Positions 1 through 7,972 of a stretch of 64,000 nt of DNA are shown one piece after another. The stretch lies in assembly GCA_045631465.1 (NCBI GenBank), contig JAZQUV010000022.1, positions 1 to 64,000 of the forward strand, in the 5' to 3' direction. How positions within the stretch are numbered: the first letter of the stretch is position 1; every line of letters begins with the position of its first letter. The notes below the pieces were generated by a model, which saw only the letters and a program-made list of their open reading frames with translations, did no database searches and had not been told where the DNA came from. The translations under genes were made by a program, and so were the position numbers. This DNA comes from Aphodosoma sp045631465. GTDB taxonomy: Bacteria > Bacteroidota > Bacteroidia > Bacteroidales > Paludibacteraceae.

Positions 1-1
1 G

Positions 2-85
2 TATAATGAAAATTACAATAATGCAGTGGAAGCATTGAAATATATACTAGCCGAAAAAGATTCAAATAAGTATTTCATTTATTAA
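2..85 (+). CDS. 3' end of an unidentified protein, possibly TPR-containing
   Basis: Only the last 27 codons lie in the window, read in frame 2 and ending at a double stop (TAA TAG). The residues around NAVEALKYIL look like the second helix of a tetratricopeptide or similar helical repeat, but this is too short to assign. A strong hairpin terminator follows 20 bases after the stop, which supports this as a real gene end. Confidence 0.5.
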   Translation, partial: YNENYNNAVEALKYILAEKDSNKYFIY

Positions 86-104
86 TAGTAAGAAAGACTA
101 TAAA

Positions 105-140
105 ACAGCGATAATCCACTGAGGATTATCGCTGTTTTTG
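105..140 (+). terminator. Rho-independent terminator of the left-edge gene
   Basis: A perfect 13-bp stem (105-117 with 123-135, loop ACTGA) is followed by TTTTTG. A hairpin with nearly the same stem sequence recurs at 52689-52716, in both cases beside a copy of the 130-bp intergenic repeat. Confidence 0.85.
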
Positions 141-268
141 TATTAAAATCACTTTTTTCGTGCTATAAATCATGCCTTTTTGAACATAAAAACCACTTAA
201 CTTACTATGTATCAACAAAACGCATAAAAAAACAACCTCAAATTTGCGTCTTGCGCCTTGCAGTTTGC
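136..268 (-). repeat. Intergenic repeat I, copy A (divergent, inverted)
   Basis: Read on the minus strand, this segment carries the same ordered blocks as 50991-51120 and 52551-52680: GCAAGACGCAAA, CATAGTAAGTTAAGTGG, TTTTTATG, then GATTTATAGCAC and TGATTTTAATACAA. It is clearly more diverged than the other two copies are from each other. Like them, it lies directly downstream of a gene's terminator, in the same orientation relative to that gene. Confidence 0.75.
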
Positions 269-805
269 AAATGTGGGGTGTGCAGATGACTGTTTCCTTG
301 CTTGAAGATAGCCTGAAGGTAGCTGTGTGTTGGCTCGCTGATTTCATACACAAACTAACTTTGCATTCTGCGAAGTGAGGCTGCACCTCGGTAATCTAAA
401 ATAAATTTTGATTACTCTCGGTTTGCACTCACTTTGCAACTTGCAAAGTTGCAAAGTTCAGATAACCACCTGATTATTAAACACAAAGGCTTTCCAAAGA
501 CAAAACACACAAAGTCAATTTCCCATCACAACACAAAGATTATCAGCATATTAGCGCAACTTTGCAAACTTTGCAACTTTGCAAATCCTTATACATGTAG
601 AGACGCAATATTTTGCATCTCAGTGTCTTTTCCTAAAAATAGTAGACAGTTTTTTCACTATTTTCCTAAATAAATAGACATATTTCCTAAAAATAGTAGA
701 CATATTCCTAAACGGAATGTCGGGTATAGTCCAACCGATTAACAAAAGTTAACGCAAGGCGCAAACTGCAAATGAGGTGTGTGAGTAGTTTGAAGGTAAC
801 TGTTG
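269..805. other. Non-coding repeat-rich stretch
   Basis: I see no credible gene here. Visible structure: alternating CTTTGCAA/TTGCAAAG words at 428-460 and 555-590; an imperfect hairpin at 597-621 (GAGACGCAA with TTGCATCTC) resembling the terminator at 15435-15464; degenerate tandem copies of a CCTAAAAATAGTAGACA unit at 629-714; and an inverted copy of a GTTAACTTTTGTTAAT-type word at 738-760 that recurs near 50470 and 50905. Confidence 0.6.
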
Positions 806-931
806 AGGAGTACACACTGAGAGTGTGTATTTTTAAGGTAGGGAGAGGGTTGCTTGCAGGTTGCTGTATAGTATATTTAAATTTAGGAAAAATTTTGAAC
901 GAGTACACACTGAGAGTGTGTATTTTTTTGT
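806..931 (+). repeat. Intergenic repeat II, copy a, bounded by two identical hairpins
   Basis: Two identical 19-base palindromes (811-829 and 904-922; arms TACACACT and AGTGTGTA, loop GAG) stand as direct repeats around a 75-base core. The core has GGGTTGCTTGCAGGTTGCTG and then TATAGTATATTTAA. The core recurs at 12834-12885 and 50656-50707. The second hairpin is followed by a run of T. Confidence 0.8.
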
Positions 932-970
932 CCACTAATCGCACTAATCGCACTAACTTGTGCAATAGAC

Positions 971-1007
971 AAAAAAGGAGTGTATCTGAATGATTCAGAG
1001 ACACTCC
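971..1007 (-). terminator. Terminator of proS
   Basis: A 14-bp stem with one mismatch (977-990 with 994-1007) is followed on the minus strand by six T. It begins 28 bases beyond the proS stop codon. Confidence 0.85.
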
Positions 1008-1034
1008 TCTATTTATATTAAAATATAAAAAAGA

Positions 1035-2516
1035 TTAATATGCACGAGCAAACAATACGCGGCGTGCAGATGGTTTGCCTGTTACCATACATACGCCTGG
1101 AGTGGCATCGCCATCCAATGGAATACAACGTATTGTTGCTTTTGTTTCTTGTTTGATGAGCTCTTCAGTTTCAGGAGTGCCATCCCAGTGAGCAGAGATG
1201 AAACCGCCTTTCTCGATTTCAACTTTGAATTCGTCGTAAGAGTTCACTTCGCGAGTTACAGAAGCACGATAGTCTAATGCTTTTTGGAAGATATTAGATT
1301 GAATATCTGCCAAAAGGTCTTTGATGTACTGAGCCACACCTTCGTAGGCAACTGATGATTTTTCGAGTTTGTCGCGACGCATGATTTCTACCATGCCGTT
1401 TTCGAGGTCGCGAGCACCAAGAGTTACACGCACTGGCACACCTTTCAATTCGTATTCGGCGAATTTCCAACCTGGTTTTTTGTTGTCGGCATTGTCGTAT
1501 TTAACGCTTACACCCAAGGCTTTGAGTTCGCGAACCAATGCATCGGCTTTCTCGTTGATCATAGCCAATTGGTCGTCGCCTTTGTAGATAGGCACGATGA
1601 CAACTTGGAATGGCGCCAATGCTGGAGGAAGCACAAGACCGTTATTATCTGAGTGAGCCATGATGAGCGCACCCATCAAACGTGTAGAAACACCCCATGA
1701 TGTAGCCCAAACGTAGTCGAGTTTGTTCTCTTTTGTAACGAATTGCACATCGAATGCTTTAGCGAAGTTTTGTCCGAGAAAGTGAGATGTACCAGCTTGG
1801 AGGGCTTTGCCATCTTGCATCATTGCCTCGATACAGAATGTCTCTACTGCACCAGCAAAGCGTTCGTTTGCCGATTTGATACCTTTCACTACTGGCACTG
1901 CCATATATTTCTCAGCAAATTCGGCATATACGTCGAGCATTTTGCGTGCTTCTTCGAGAGCCTCTTCTTCGGTTGCGTGAGCTGTGTGACCCTCTTGCCA
2001 GAGGAATTCGGCTGTACGGAGGAACAAGCGAGTACGCATCTCCCAACGCATTACGTTAGCCCATTGGTTGCAAAGGATTGGAAGGTCGCGATACGACTGA
2101 ATCCAGTTTTTGTATGTGTTCCAAATGATTGTTTCTGATGTAGGACGGATAATCAACTCCTCTTCGAGACGAGCCTCTGGGTCGACTACTACGCCTTTGC
2201 CTTCTTCGCTATTTTTAAGACGATAGTGTGTAACCACGGCACACTCTTTTGCAAAGCCCTCTACGTGGTCAGCTTCGCGACTAAGGAATGATTTTGGAAT
2301 CAAGAGTGGGAAATAGGCATTTACGTGGCCTGTTTCTTTGAACATATCGTCGAGTTGACGTTGGATTTTTTCCCAAATTGCATAACCGTATGGTTTGATG
2401 ACCATACATCCACGCACTGCCGAGTTTTCTGCCAAATCGGCTTTTACTACCAAGTCGTTATACCACTGTGAGTAGTTCTCCTCACGTGGTGTGAGTTCTT
2501 TTAATTCTTTTGCCAT
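1035..2516 (-). CDS. proS: Prolyl-tRNA synthetase (archaeal/eukaryal-type ProRS)
   Basis: Charges tRNA-Pro with proline in the cytoplasm. The 493-residue protein has class II motifs: RPTSE at about 124-128 (amino-acid binding), RWEMRTRLFLRTAEF at about 157-171 (motif 2), and a C-terminal extension ending in Tyr (FARAY), the hallmark of the archaeal/eukaryal ProRS form that Bacteroidetes use. It lacks the INS editing domain of the E. coli type, and its length fits the short form. It is the last gene of a probable run mlaE-mlaF-dksA-lspA-DUF4296-hypothetical-proS. The 81 bases before its start are largely a 7-bp tandem repeat. A terminator follows the stop. Confidence 0.97.
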   Translation of the reverse strand: MAKELKELTPREENYSQWYNDLVVKADLAENSAVRGCMVIKPYGYAIWEKIQRQLDDMFKETGHVNAYFPLLIPKSFLSREADHVEGFAKECAVVTHYRLKNSEEGKGVVVDPEARLEEELIIRPTSETIIWNTYKNWIQSYRDLPILCNQWANVMRWEMRTRLFLRTAEFLWQEGHTAHATEEEALEEARKMLDVYAEFAEKYMAVPVVKGIKSANERFAGAVETFCIEAMMQDGKALQAGTSHFLGQNFAKAFDVQFVTKENKLDYVWATSWGVSTRLMGALIMAHSDNNGLVLPPALAPFQVVIVPIYKGDDQLAMINEKADALVRELKALGVSVKYDNADNKKPGWKFAEYELKGVPVRVTLGARDLENGMVEIMRRDKLEKSSVAYEGVAQYIKDLLADIQSNIFQKALDYRASVTREVNSYDEFKVEIEKGGFISAHWDGTPETEELIKQETKATIRCIPLDGDATPGVCMVTGKPSARRVLFARAY

Positions 2517-2529
2517 TATATTTAGTGTT

Positions 2530-2578
2530 TAGTTACTAGTTACTAGTTACTAGTTATTAGTTATTAGTTATTAGTTAT
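2530..2578 (-). repeat. Heptamer tandem repeat upstream of proS
   Basis: Seven consecutive 7-base units on the + strand, three TAGTTAC and then four TAGTTAT. They end 14 bases before the proS start codon. Confidence 0.95.
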
Positions 2579-2597
2579 TAATGATTTTAATTCTTAA

Positions 2598-2918
2598 TTA
2601 AATAACAATTACTTTTGTTTCTTCTTTAATTCTGAATTCCGAGAGAGAGAGGTTTTGCCAAAGGAGCAAGCGACCAGAATAACCTATTGCTAAGGCATCT
2701 TGCACCATATCAATCACAGAGATGCCTACCTCGCGCTTCGAGAGATCGACATCGGTAGTAATCAGTCCGTTGTAGAACAGCGTAGAGGATGGCTCTACCT
2801 GACAATCGGTGATACAAACCATGCGTCGAACACGACCATTGTCATCGCGCTCTATCATAAGATTGTTCTCGATTGTGGTGGAGTCAATCAACACTTTATT
2901 TGCTGCTACTCGTTTCAA
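2598..2918 (-). CDS. Conserved hypothetical protein, 106 aa
   Basis: A small protein with no signal peptide or membrane segment, not recognised as a characterised family. It contains one C-x-x-x-C pair (CITDC at about 35-39) and reads like a compact beta-rich domain (DSTTIENNLMIERDDNGRV near the N-terminus). It sits between the DUF4296 lipoprotein gene and proS on the same strand, which suggests co-transcription. The start at 2918 gives MKRVAANKV. I believe it is real because of its position, strand and codon use, but I give no function. Confidence 0.75.
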   Translation of the reverse strand: MKRVAANKVLIDSTTIENNLMIERDDNGRVRRMVCITDCQVEPSSTLFYNGLITTDVDLSKREVGISVIDMVQDALAIGYSGRLLLWQNLSLSEFRIKEETKVIVI

Positions 2919-2947
2919 ATTAATTAAAAATTAAGAATTGGTATTTC

Positions 2948-3838
2948 TTATTTCTTATTTTTTATTCCTTTCTTATTTTTTTCTTTCTTATTTATTTTTT
3001 GCTCTTTCGCTTTTTGTATTGAATCGTTGGCATTGCGAATTGCCTTACGCACCTCTGGATTAAACGGATAGGTGAATTTATCATAAACTCTCACTAGCTC
3101 TACACTGTCGATCTGAACCCGTTCTATTGTTCGCGCCGAATCGACCAACTCGATAAACAAACTATCAACATCCCTGAAACTTGGTATCACTTGTGTGAAT
3201 CGATAACGACGACATACCGAGTCGGCTTGAGAAATATACTGCAAGGTATCGACCACCGAATCGGAATAGTGACACACCATGCGTGTTGCAAACTGCACCG
3301 AGTCGGGCGCATAGACTCGCATTTTCAAATACAAACGCAACATCTCCGATTTATAGAAATATGCCGAATCGGTAATGCCAAAATGCAATGAGTCGATAGC
3401 CAAAACACTATCGCTATCCAATGCCAACACTTTGTCGCGCTCCCAATGCCAAATGTCGAACTCGTTGATTGTATCGGCACGAGTAGGCTTGTCGTCGGGA
3501 TGAAATTCATACGCCTCTACCCTCGCCTGAAGTTGTTCGGCTTGGATTTTCACCTCATCATAGATAGCTACCAAACGATTGGGATGGTGTGAATACCATT
3601 CCAATGAATGGTCGAATTGCTCTTTCGTTGTGCCATGCTTGGCAAACATCTTATTGTAATACTCTTGCTTCTCGATTCGCTTCGAATTGGATTCCAATGT
3701 CTTAAGCGTTGCCTCAACTATATGTACGTCTAGCAAAACTGCAACCATCTCATCTTGCGACAACACACCCCACGGACGCAATGTGCACCCCGATAAGAAT
3801 ATCAACAACAAAAAATATAATAAACTTCGTTTCATCAT
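2948..3838 (-). CDS. DUF4296-type lipoprotein
   Basis: The N-terminal signal peptide ends in the lipobox LSGC (about 15-18), so the mature protein should be lipid-anchored. Residues about 25-110 (QDEMVAVLLDVHIVEATL ... EWYSHHPNRLVAIYDEV) match the DUF4296 pattern typical of Bacteroidetes, usually found near lspA. The middle is Asp/Ser-rich. The last 25 residues are extremely lysine-rich because of a TTTCTTATTT-rich 3' end on the + strand. It starts 10 bases after the lspA stop, so it is probably translationally linked; the Met at 3835 is an equally good start. Function is unknown; an envelope role is inferred from the anchor. Confidence 0.88.
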   Translation of the reverse strand: MMKRSLLYFLLLIFLSGCTLRPWGVLSQDEMVAVLLDVHIVEATLKTLESNSKRIEKQEYYNKMFAKHGTTKEQFDHSLEWYSHHPNRLVAIYDEVKIQAEQLQARVEAYEFHPDDKPTRADTINEFDIWHWERDKVLALDSDSVLAIDSLHFGITDSAYFYKSEMLRLYLKMRVYAPDSVQFATRMVCHYSDSVVDTLQYISQADSVCRRYRFTQVIPSFRDVDSLFIELVDSARTIERVQIDSVELVRVYDKFTYPFNPEVRKAIRNANDSIQKAKEQKINKKEKNKKGIKNKK

Positions 3839-3848
3839 ATCTCGCGTC

Positions 3849-4469
3849 TTACTTCTCTTGTCGCTTTGTATATCGCTCTATTGTATCATTAAAGTCCTTA
3901 TGATAGAATATTATCAACATAAATATAGCTACGGTGATATAGCTATCTGCTAAATTGAATATCGGACTAAAAAAGATTTCTCCACCCAACAATGGCATCC
4001 AATCGGGGAATGTGAACAATGGGAAATAGAACATATCGACCACCTTGCCCATAAACCAAGTGGCATACCCGCCTGTGGCTGGCATCAACTCGGCAGTTTG
4101 ATAGAATGTGCTCTCGGAAAATATCACTCCATAAGAGACACAGTCGATAATATTGCCCAATGCGCCTGCAAGAATGAGTGTTACAACAAGCTGATAACCC
4201 AATTTATAGCTATCTTTCATCAACTTAATCAAATACCAAATCACAGCACCCGACACAACAATACGGAAAATGGTTAAAAACATCTTACTGCCCAATTCCC
4301 ATCCAAAAGCCATGCCTGGATTCTCAACAAAAAGTATTTGAAACCAATCAAACACACGCACACTCTCACCCAAAGTGAAATTTAACTTAACGTAAAACTT
4401 CAACCATTGGTCCGCAACAATAGCCACCAATAAAACTATCAGTGGCAAATATTTTTTTATTTTGCTCAT
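3849..4469 (-). CDS. lspA: Lipoprotein signal peptidase (signal peptidase II)
   Basis: An inner-membrane aspartyl protease that removes signal peptides from prolipoproteins. The two catalytic-aspartate motifs are visible: NIID near 106-109 and FNLAD near 171-175. Four hydrophobic segments are present, and VENPGMAFG near 48-56 is another family signature. At 206 residues it is longer than the E. coli enzyme (about 164) because of an insert between the two Asp motifs, as is usual in Bacteroidetes. The start lies 3 bases after the DksA-like gene stop. It is a fitting neighbour for a lipoprotein gene. Confidence 0.97.
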   Translation of the reverse strand: MSKIKKYLPLIVLLVAIVADQWLKFYVKLNFTLGESVRVFDWFQILFVENPGMAFGWELGSKMFLTIFRIVVSGAVIWYLIKLMKDSYKLGYQLVVTLILAGALGNIIDCVSYGVIFSESTFYQTAELMPATGGYATWFMGKVVDMFYFPLFTFPDWMPLLGGEIFFSPIFNLADSYITVAIFMLIIFYHKDFNDTIERYTKRQEK

Positions 4470-4472
4470 TCT

Positions 4473-4850
4473 TTATTTTTTATTGTTTTTTGCTTCAATA
4501 CTCAAAGTTGCATGAGGCACAGCACGGAGACGTTCTTTTGGTATCAATTTGCCTGTTTCGCGACAAATACCATAAGTTTTATTCTCGATACGAATGAGCG
4601 CAGCTTGAAGGTGTTGGATGAACTTCATTTGACGTTGAGCCAATTGTCCATGAGCCTCTTTTGCCAAAGTGAGAGCACCTTCTTCAAGAGTTTTGAATGT
4701 AGGCGATGTGTCGTTCACATCATTGCCATCGGCATTGCTCACTACACTGCGCAACTCATCATATTCTTTTTGTGCTTTTGCTAACTTATCCAAAATGATA
4801 GCTTTGAATTCTTCTAATTCAGCATCTGAGTAACGTGTTTTTTCTGCCAT
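4473..4850 (-). CDS. TraR/DksA-family protein with degenerate zinc finger
   Basis: A 125-residue protein with a coiled-coil N-terminal half (about 5-85, EEFKAIILDKLAKAQKEYDEL) and a DksA-type C-terminal finger region. DksA binds the RNA polymerase secondary channel and works with ppGpp. Here the finger reads YGICRETGKLIPKERL: only one of the four zinc cysteines remains, replaced by polar residues. This is common among Bacteroidetes members of the family. It probably still folds like DksA, but zinc binding is unlikely. It lies directly before lspA. Confidence 0.9.
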   Translation of the reverse strand: MAEKTRYSDAELEEFKAIILDKLAKAQKEYDELRSVVSNADGNDVNDTSPTFKTLEEGALTLAKEAHGQLAQRQMKFIQHLQAALIRIENKTYGICRETGKLIPKERLRAVPHATLSIEAKNNKK

Positions 4851-4884
4851 AGTATCTAAAAATTAAAAGGTTAGTATTTTTTTT

Positions 4885-4919
4885 AGTAATAAGTAATAAG
4901 TAATAAGTAGTAAGTAGTA
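4885..4919 (-). repeat. Heptamer tandem repeat upstream of the DksA-like gene
   Basis: Five 7-base units on the + strand (three AGTAATA, two AGTAGTA), 35 bases upstream of the start codon at 4850. Confidence 0.95.
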
Positions 4920-4973
4920 AGAATAATAGAAATAAAACTTTTAAAAGTCTTTCGACTTATGACTTAGGACTTA

Positions 4974-5741
4974 CTACTGTTTATTATTTACTGCTTTACG
5001 CACATTCTTAAACAAATCTGATGCAAACACAAAGTCGTTAAGCGATTTGTTATCAGAGGTAAAGATATCTTCTTTCGAACCTTCCCATGCCTTATGCCCT
5101 TTTTCTATAAGAATGATATGAGCACCTGTCTCCATAATGGAGTTCATGTCGTGGGTGTTGACAATCGTGGTGATGTTATACTCTTCGGTAATCTCCTCAA
5201 TCAATTTGTCGATAACCAACGAGGTGACTGGGTCGAGACCTGAGTTCGGCTCATCGCAAAACAGATATCGTGGATTGAGAGCTATGGCGCGTGCAATGGC
5301 AACACGTTTTTGCATACCGCCACTAATCTCGCCTGGATAGAGATGATATTTGTCTGGCATAAGATTCACACGTGCTAAACAAAACTTCGCTCTCTCTTCC
5401 ATCTCTTTGCGTGTCATACCCGAAAACATTTCGAGCGGGAACATCACATTGCCCAACACTGTGAGCGAATCGAACAATGCAGAGCCTTGGAACAACATAC
5501 CCACCTCGCGACGCAAAAGTTTCATCTCACGACCCGACATTTCAACCAAATTACGCCCGTCGTACAACACTTGTCCCTCTTCTGGACGGAAAAGTCCAAT
5601 CACCGACTTCATCAATACGGTCTTACCAGAACCACTTTGCCCGATAATCTGATTGACCTTACCACTCAAAAACTGAGCAGAAATGTCTTCTAATATTTTC
5701 TTTCCGTCGAACGACTTATGTAAATTTTTAACTTCAATCAT
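4974..5741 (-). CDS. mlaF: MlaF-like ABC transporter ATP-binding protein
   Basis: The 255-residue ATPase of a phospholipid/lipid transport system of the Mla type. Walker A is GQSGSGKT (about 38-45), the signature is SGGMQKRVAIARA (about 140-152), Walker B is LFCDEPNSGLDP, and the switch histidine lies in NTHDM. It follows the permease gene mlaE on the same strand, so the two form the membrane core of the importer/exporter. No MCE (MlaD) gene is visible next to them here. A 7-bp repeat fills part of the 119-base gap to mlaE. Confidence 0.93.
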   Translation of the reverse strand: MIEVKNLHKSFDGKKILEDISAQFLSGKVNQIIGQSGSGKTVLMKSVIGLFRPEEGQVLYDGRNLVEMSGREMKLLRREVGMLFQGSALFDSLTVLGNVMFPLEMFSGMTRKEMEERAKFCLARVNLMPDKYHLYPGEISGGMQKRVAIARAIALNPRYLFCDEPNSGLDPVTSLVIDKLIEEITEEYNITTIVNTHDMNSIMETGAHIILIEKGHKAWEGSKEDIFTSDNKSLNDFVFASDLFKNVRKAVNNKQ

Positions 5742-5755
5742 ACAAGTTGAAAAAT

Positions 5756-5776
5756 CGAAAGTTGAAAGTTGAAAGT
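5756..5776 (-). repeat. Heptamer tandem repeat upstream of mlaF
   Basis: Three units of GAAAGTT phase (CGAAAGT, TGAAAGT, TGAAAGT), 14 bases upstream of the mlaF start. The same heptamer occurs upstream of frdA (61143-61170) and at 11102-11236. Confidence 0.85.
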
Positions 5777-5860
5777 CAATACTTCATCTCACAACATTCA
5801 TTCACTATTTACTTATTTACAATTTACTTCATTATCTACCTAACTCATCATTCCTCATTG

Positions 5861-6607
5861 TCATGTAAGCATTATCTTAGTCAATACCACATCGGCAAGG
5901 AGCATAATCACACTACTATTTACTACTGCATGTGTGCTTGCGCGACCTACAGCCAATGCTCCACCGTATGCATAATAACCATAAAACGACGATACTGACG
6001 AAATAATAAATCCAAAGAACAACGACTTGATTATACCTTGAGTGAAATAGAATGGATAAAACGCATACTGAATACCATAGATATAGTCGCTCATCGTAAT
6101 CAAATCGGTGAATTGTGCCACACCTGCACCACCCAAAAGTCCTAATGCCACACAAAATGTAACCAACACTGGCATAAACAACACAAGACCTAACACTTTT
6201 GGCAAAATGAGATAATTTGCAGAATTGACACCCATAATCTCCATTGCATCTATCTGCTCCGATACTCGCATAGAACCAATTTCGGAAGCAATATTTGAGC
6301 CTACCTTACCTGCCAACAAAAGACACATAATGGTTGACGAGAACTCCAACAAATAGGTATCGCGCAACATAAGACCAGTAGTATAGCGAGGCAACAAAGG
6401 ATTTTCGGTATTCAACACCACTTGCATGGTCATAATAACACCCATGAAGACCGAAATAATCAGAATTATCCCAACCGAATCTACACCCAGCTTCACCATC
6501 TCGGTTGGCACTTGCTTAAGCACCATACGCCAATTGTCGGGACGAGCGAATGTCTTCCTCATCAATAGACAATAAGCACCAACTTCGTTTAGAAATGATT
6601 TTATCAT
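5861..6607 (-). CDS. mlaE: MlaE-family ABC transporter permease
   Basis: A 248-residue inner-membrane permease with about five to six hydrophobic segments. It has the MlaE-family signature EIGSMRVSEQIDAMEIMGVN near residues 123-142. It partners with the ATPase encoded downstream, presumably moving lipids between inner and outer membrane. A good promoter (TTTG-N20-TAACTTTG) lies about 150 bases upstream, so this is probably the first gene of the run leading to proS. Confidence 0.94.
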   Translation of the reverse strand: MIKSFLNEVGAYCLLMRKTFARPDNWRMVLKQVPTEMVKLGVDSVGIILIISVFMGVIMTMQVVLNTENPLLPRYTTGLMLRDTYLLEFSSTIMCLLLAGKVGSNIASEIGSMRVSEQIDAMEIMGVNSANYLILPKVLGLVLFMPVLVTFCVALGLLGGAGVAQFTDLITMSDYIYGIQYAFYPFYFTQGIIKSLFFGFIISSVSSFYGYYAYGGALAVGRASTHAVVNSSVIMLLADVVLTKIMLT

Positions 6608-6753
6608 TTTTATTAGACTATTAGTAGCGAGTAGCGAGATGTGAGACTTACTCGCTTCGCGCGTTTATTACTTTATAAAACTTTAAGACATCCGAACAGA
6701 AAGAGTATTTATCTAATATCTCGTGTCTAATATCTCGCATCTATTTTAATGTG

Positions 6754-6785
6754 CAAAGTTACAAAAATTATGCATAATAAGCAAA
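6754..6785 (-). promoter_or_regulatory. Promoter of mlaE operon
   Basis: On the minus strand the -33 box TTTG (6782-6785) is followed after exactly 20 bases by the -7 box TAACTTTG (6754-6761). This matches the Bacteroidetes consensus. Confidence 0.8.
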
Positions 6786-6810
6786 AGATAAGTTATAAAT
6801 TTTCATAAAA

Positions 6811-6843
6811 AAAAGAGGACTATCAGATGATAATCCTCTTTTT
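6811..6843 (-). terminator. Terminator of the exb operon
   Basis: A 15-bp stem with one mismatch (AAAAGAGGA.TATCA with its complement) around a very short loop. A run of T follows on the minus strand. It begins about 20 bases after the stop of the last exbD gene. Confidence 0.85.
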
Positions 6844-6861
6844 GGTTATATTAAGCAAATC

Positions 6862-7332
6862 TTAATAACTTGTACGTTTTGTAGCCGCATAGTTGATTTT
6901 GAGTGCTTGAGCACGACGGAGAGCTTGTTTGATATCGGTAATGATACCCATTTTGGTTTCTTTATCTGCTTTGATAGAAACAGTAAGCAAACCTTGATCG
7001 CTCTCTTTCATTGCATTACGTTCATTTTCGATGAACATTTCGATTTCACTAATTTCAGCGAATGCATCGTCGAGTTGCACGCGAGACTCTTTACCATACA
7101 TTTTTTGGTACTCTTTCATAGGTGTACCAACATAGATGTAGCGAGTAAGAGATTTTTTCTCGAGCTTTTGAAGTTCTGTAGCTTCAGGTACTGTCAATTG
7201 TACTTTATAAGTTACTTCCTTCATTGTAGTAGTAGCCATGAAGAAGAACAAAAGCATAAACACGATGTCAGGTAATGATGAAGTATTAACACCAGGTACC
7301 TCTTTTTTTCCACCTTTTCTAATTTGTGCCAT
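6862..7332 (-). CDS. exbD: ExbD/TolR-family biopolymer transporter
   Basis: A 156-residue protein with a short cytoplasmic N-terminus, one transmembrane helix (PDIVFMLLFFFMATTTM, about 21-37) containing the conserved proton-path Asp (SLPDIVF), and a periplasmic domain. It forms proton-driven motors with ExbB to power TonB-type transport. Its start overlaps the stop of the preceding exbD gene by one base (TAATG), a clear sign of coupling. The tandem of two different ExbD proteins with ExbB is the usual Bacteroidetes arrangement. Confidence 0.94.
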   Translation of the reverse strand: MAQIRKGGKKEVPGVNTSSLPDIVFMLLFFFMATTTMKEVTYKVQLTVPEATELQKLEKKSLTRYIYVGTPMKEYQKMYGKESRVQLDDAFAEISEIEMFIENERNAMKESDQGLLTVSIKADKETKMGIITDIKQALRRAQALKINYAATKRTSY

Positions 7333-7949
7333 TATTTTTTTCCTCCATAGTTTTTAGGTTCAGCTTCAGAGATTTTTTGAGGATACATTGTTTGAACAGC
7401 CTCTTGTTGTTCAGGAGTCAATTCGTTAAATGTCAAACCACCAAACTCTTTACGAGAATACTCATCGCGAATTTCGTTATATGCAGCCACCAACTCGTTT
7501 TGTACTTCGATATATTTTTCATACAAAGTACCACGGTCGTTCTGTAGAGAGACAACGTGTTGTTTAGTAGTGTAAGCTTTCAAAGTGCGCTCAACATTAC
7601 CATTTTTGTCTAACACATCGGCTGTAGTTTCTACGAGTACAGGCTTATGAGGGTCGTTTTCGACATTAAGGATGAAAGCTTTAGCTTCAGCTCTTAACTC
7701 TTTAACGTCCATAGGTTCACCTTGTACGAGCAATTGATTTTGAGAGTTGATCAACACAACGAAGATGTTACGTTCGTTAACCTCCACGTCTTGTTTTTCC
7801 ATGTTAGGTGGAAGAGGTGGTGGAAGACGACGAGAAAGACCTTGGTCAGTCGACATTGTAGTTGAACAAAGCCAGAAAATCAAAAGCAAGAACGAGATGT
7901 CAGCCATCTGACTCGCATTAATTTCAGGTAATTTTCTTTTATTAGCCAT
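7332..7949 (-). CDS. exbD: Second ExbD/TolR-family protein, longer form
   Basis: A 205-residue paralogue of the downstream ExbD. It has the same N-terminal layout: INASQMADISFLLLIFWLCSTTM at about 10-32, with the essential membrane Asp in MADISF. A longer periplasmic domain follows, ending in a Lys/Gly tail (NYGGKK). Two unlike ExbD proteins in one operon suggest a heteromeric stator. It is spaced 23 bases from the upstream small membrane protein gene. Confidence 0.92.
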   Translation of the reverse strand: MANKRKLPEINASQMADISFLLLIFWLCSTTMSTDQGLSRRLPPPLPPNMEKQDVEVNERNIFVVLINSQNQLLVQGEPMDVKELRAEAKAFILNVENDPHKPVLVETTADVLDKNGNVERTLKAYTTKQHVVSLQNDRGTLYEKYIEVQNELVAAYNEIRDEYSRKEFGGLTFNELTPEQQEAVQTMYPQKISEAEPKNYGGKK

Positions 7950-7972
7950 TTTTCTCGTTTTTATACAAGGAT

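Noticed and set aside
708..1004. Short open frames in the left repeat region
   Set aside because: They run through palindromes and the proS terminator and simply translate tandem repeats (e.g. RLVRLV).
2530..2578. Heptamer arrays as CRISPR or iteron origins
   Set aside because: The units are contiguous without spacers, and unit sequences differ between loci, so neither repeat-spacer structure nor a common iteron protein is supported.
4473..4850. Frameshift or damage in the DksA-like zinc finger
   Set aside because: The reading frame is intact and the flanking residues are well conserved; loss of zinc cysteines is a regular feature of this Bacteroidetes subgroup.
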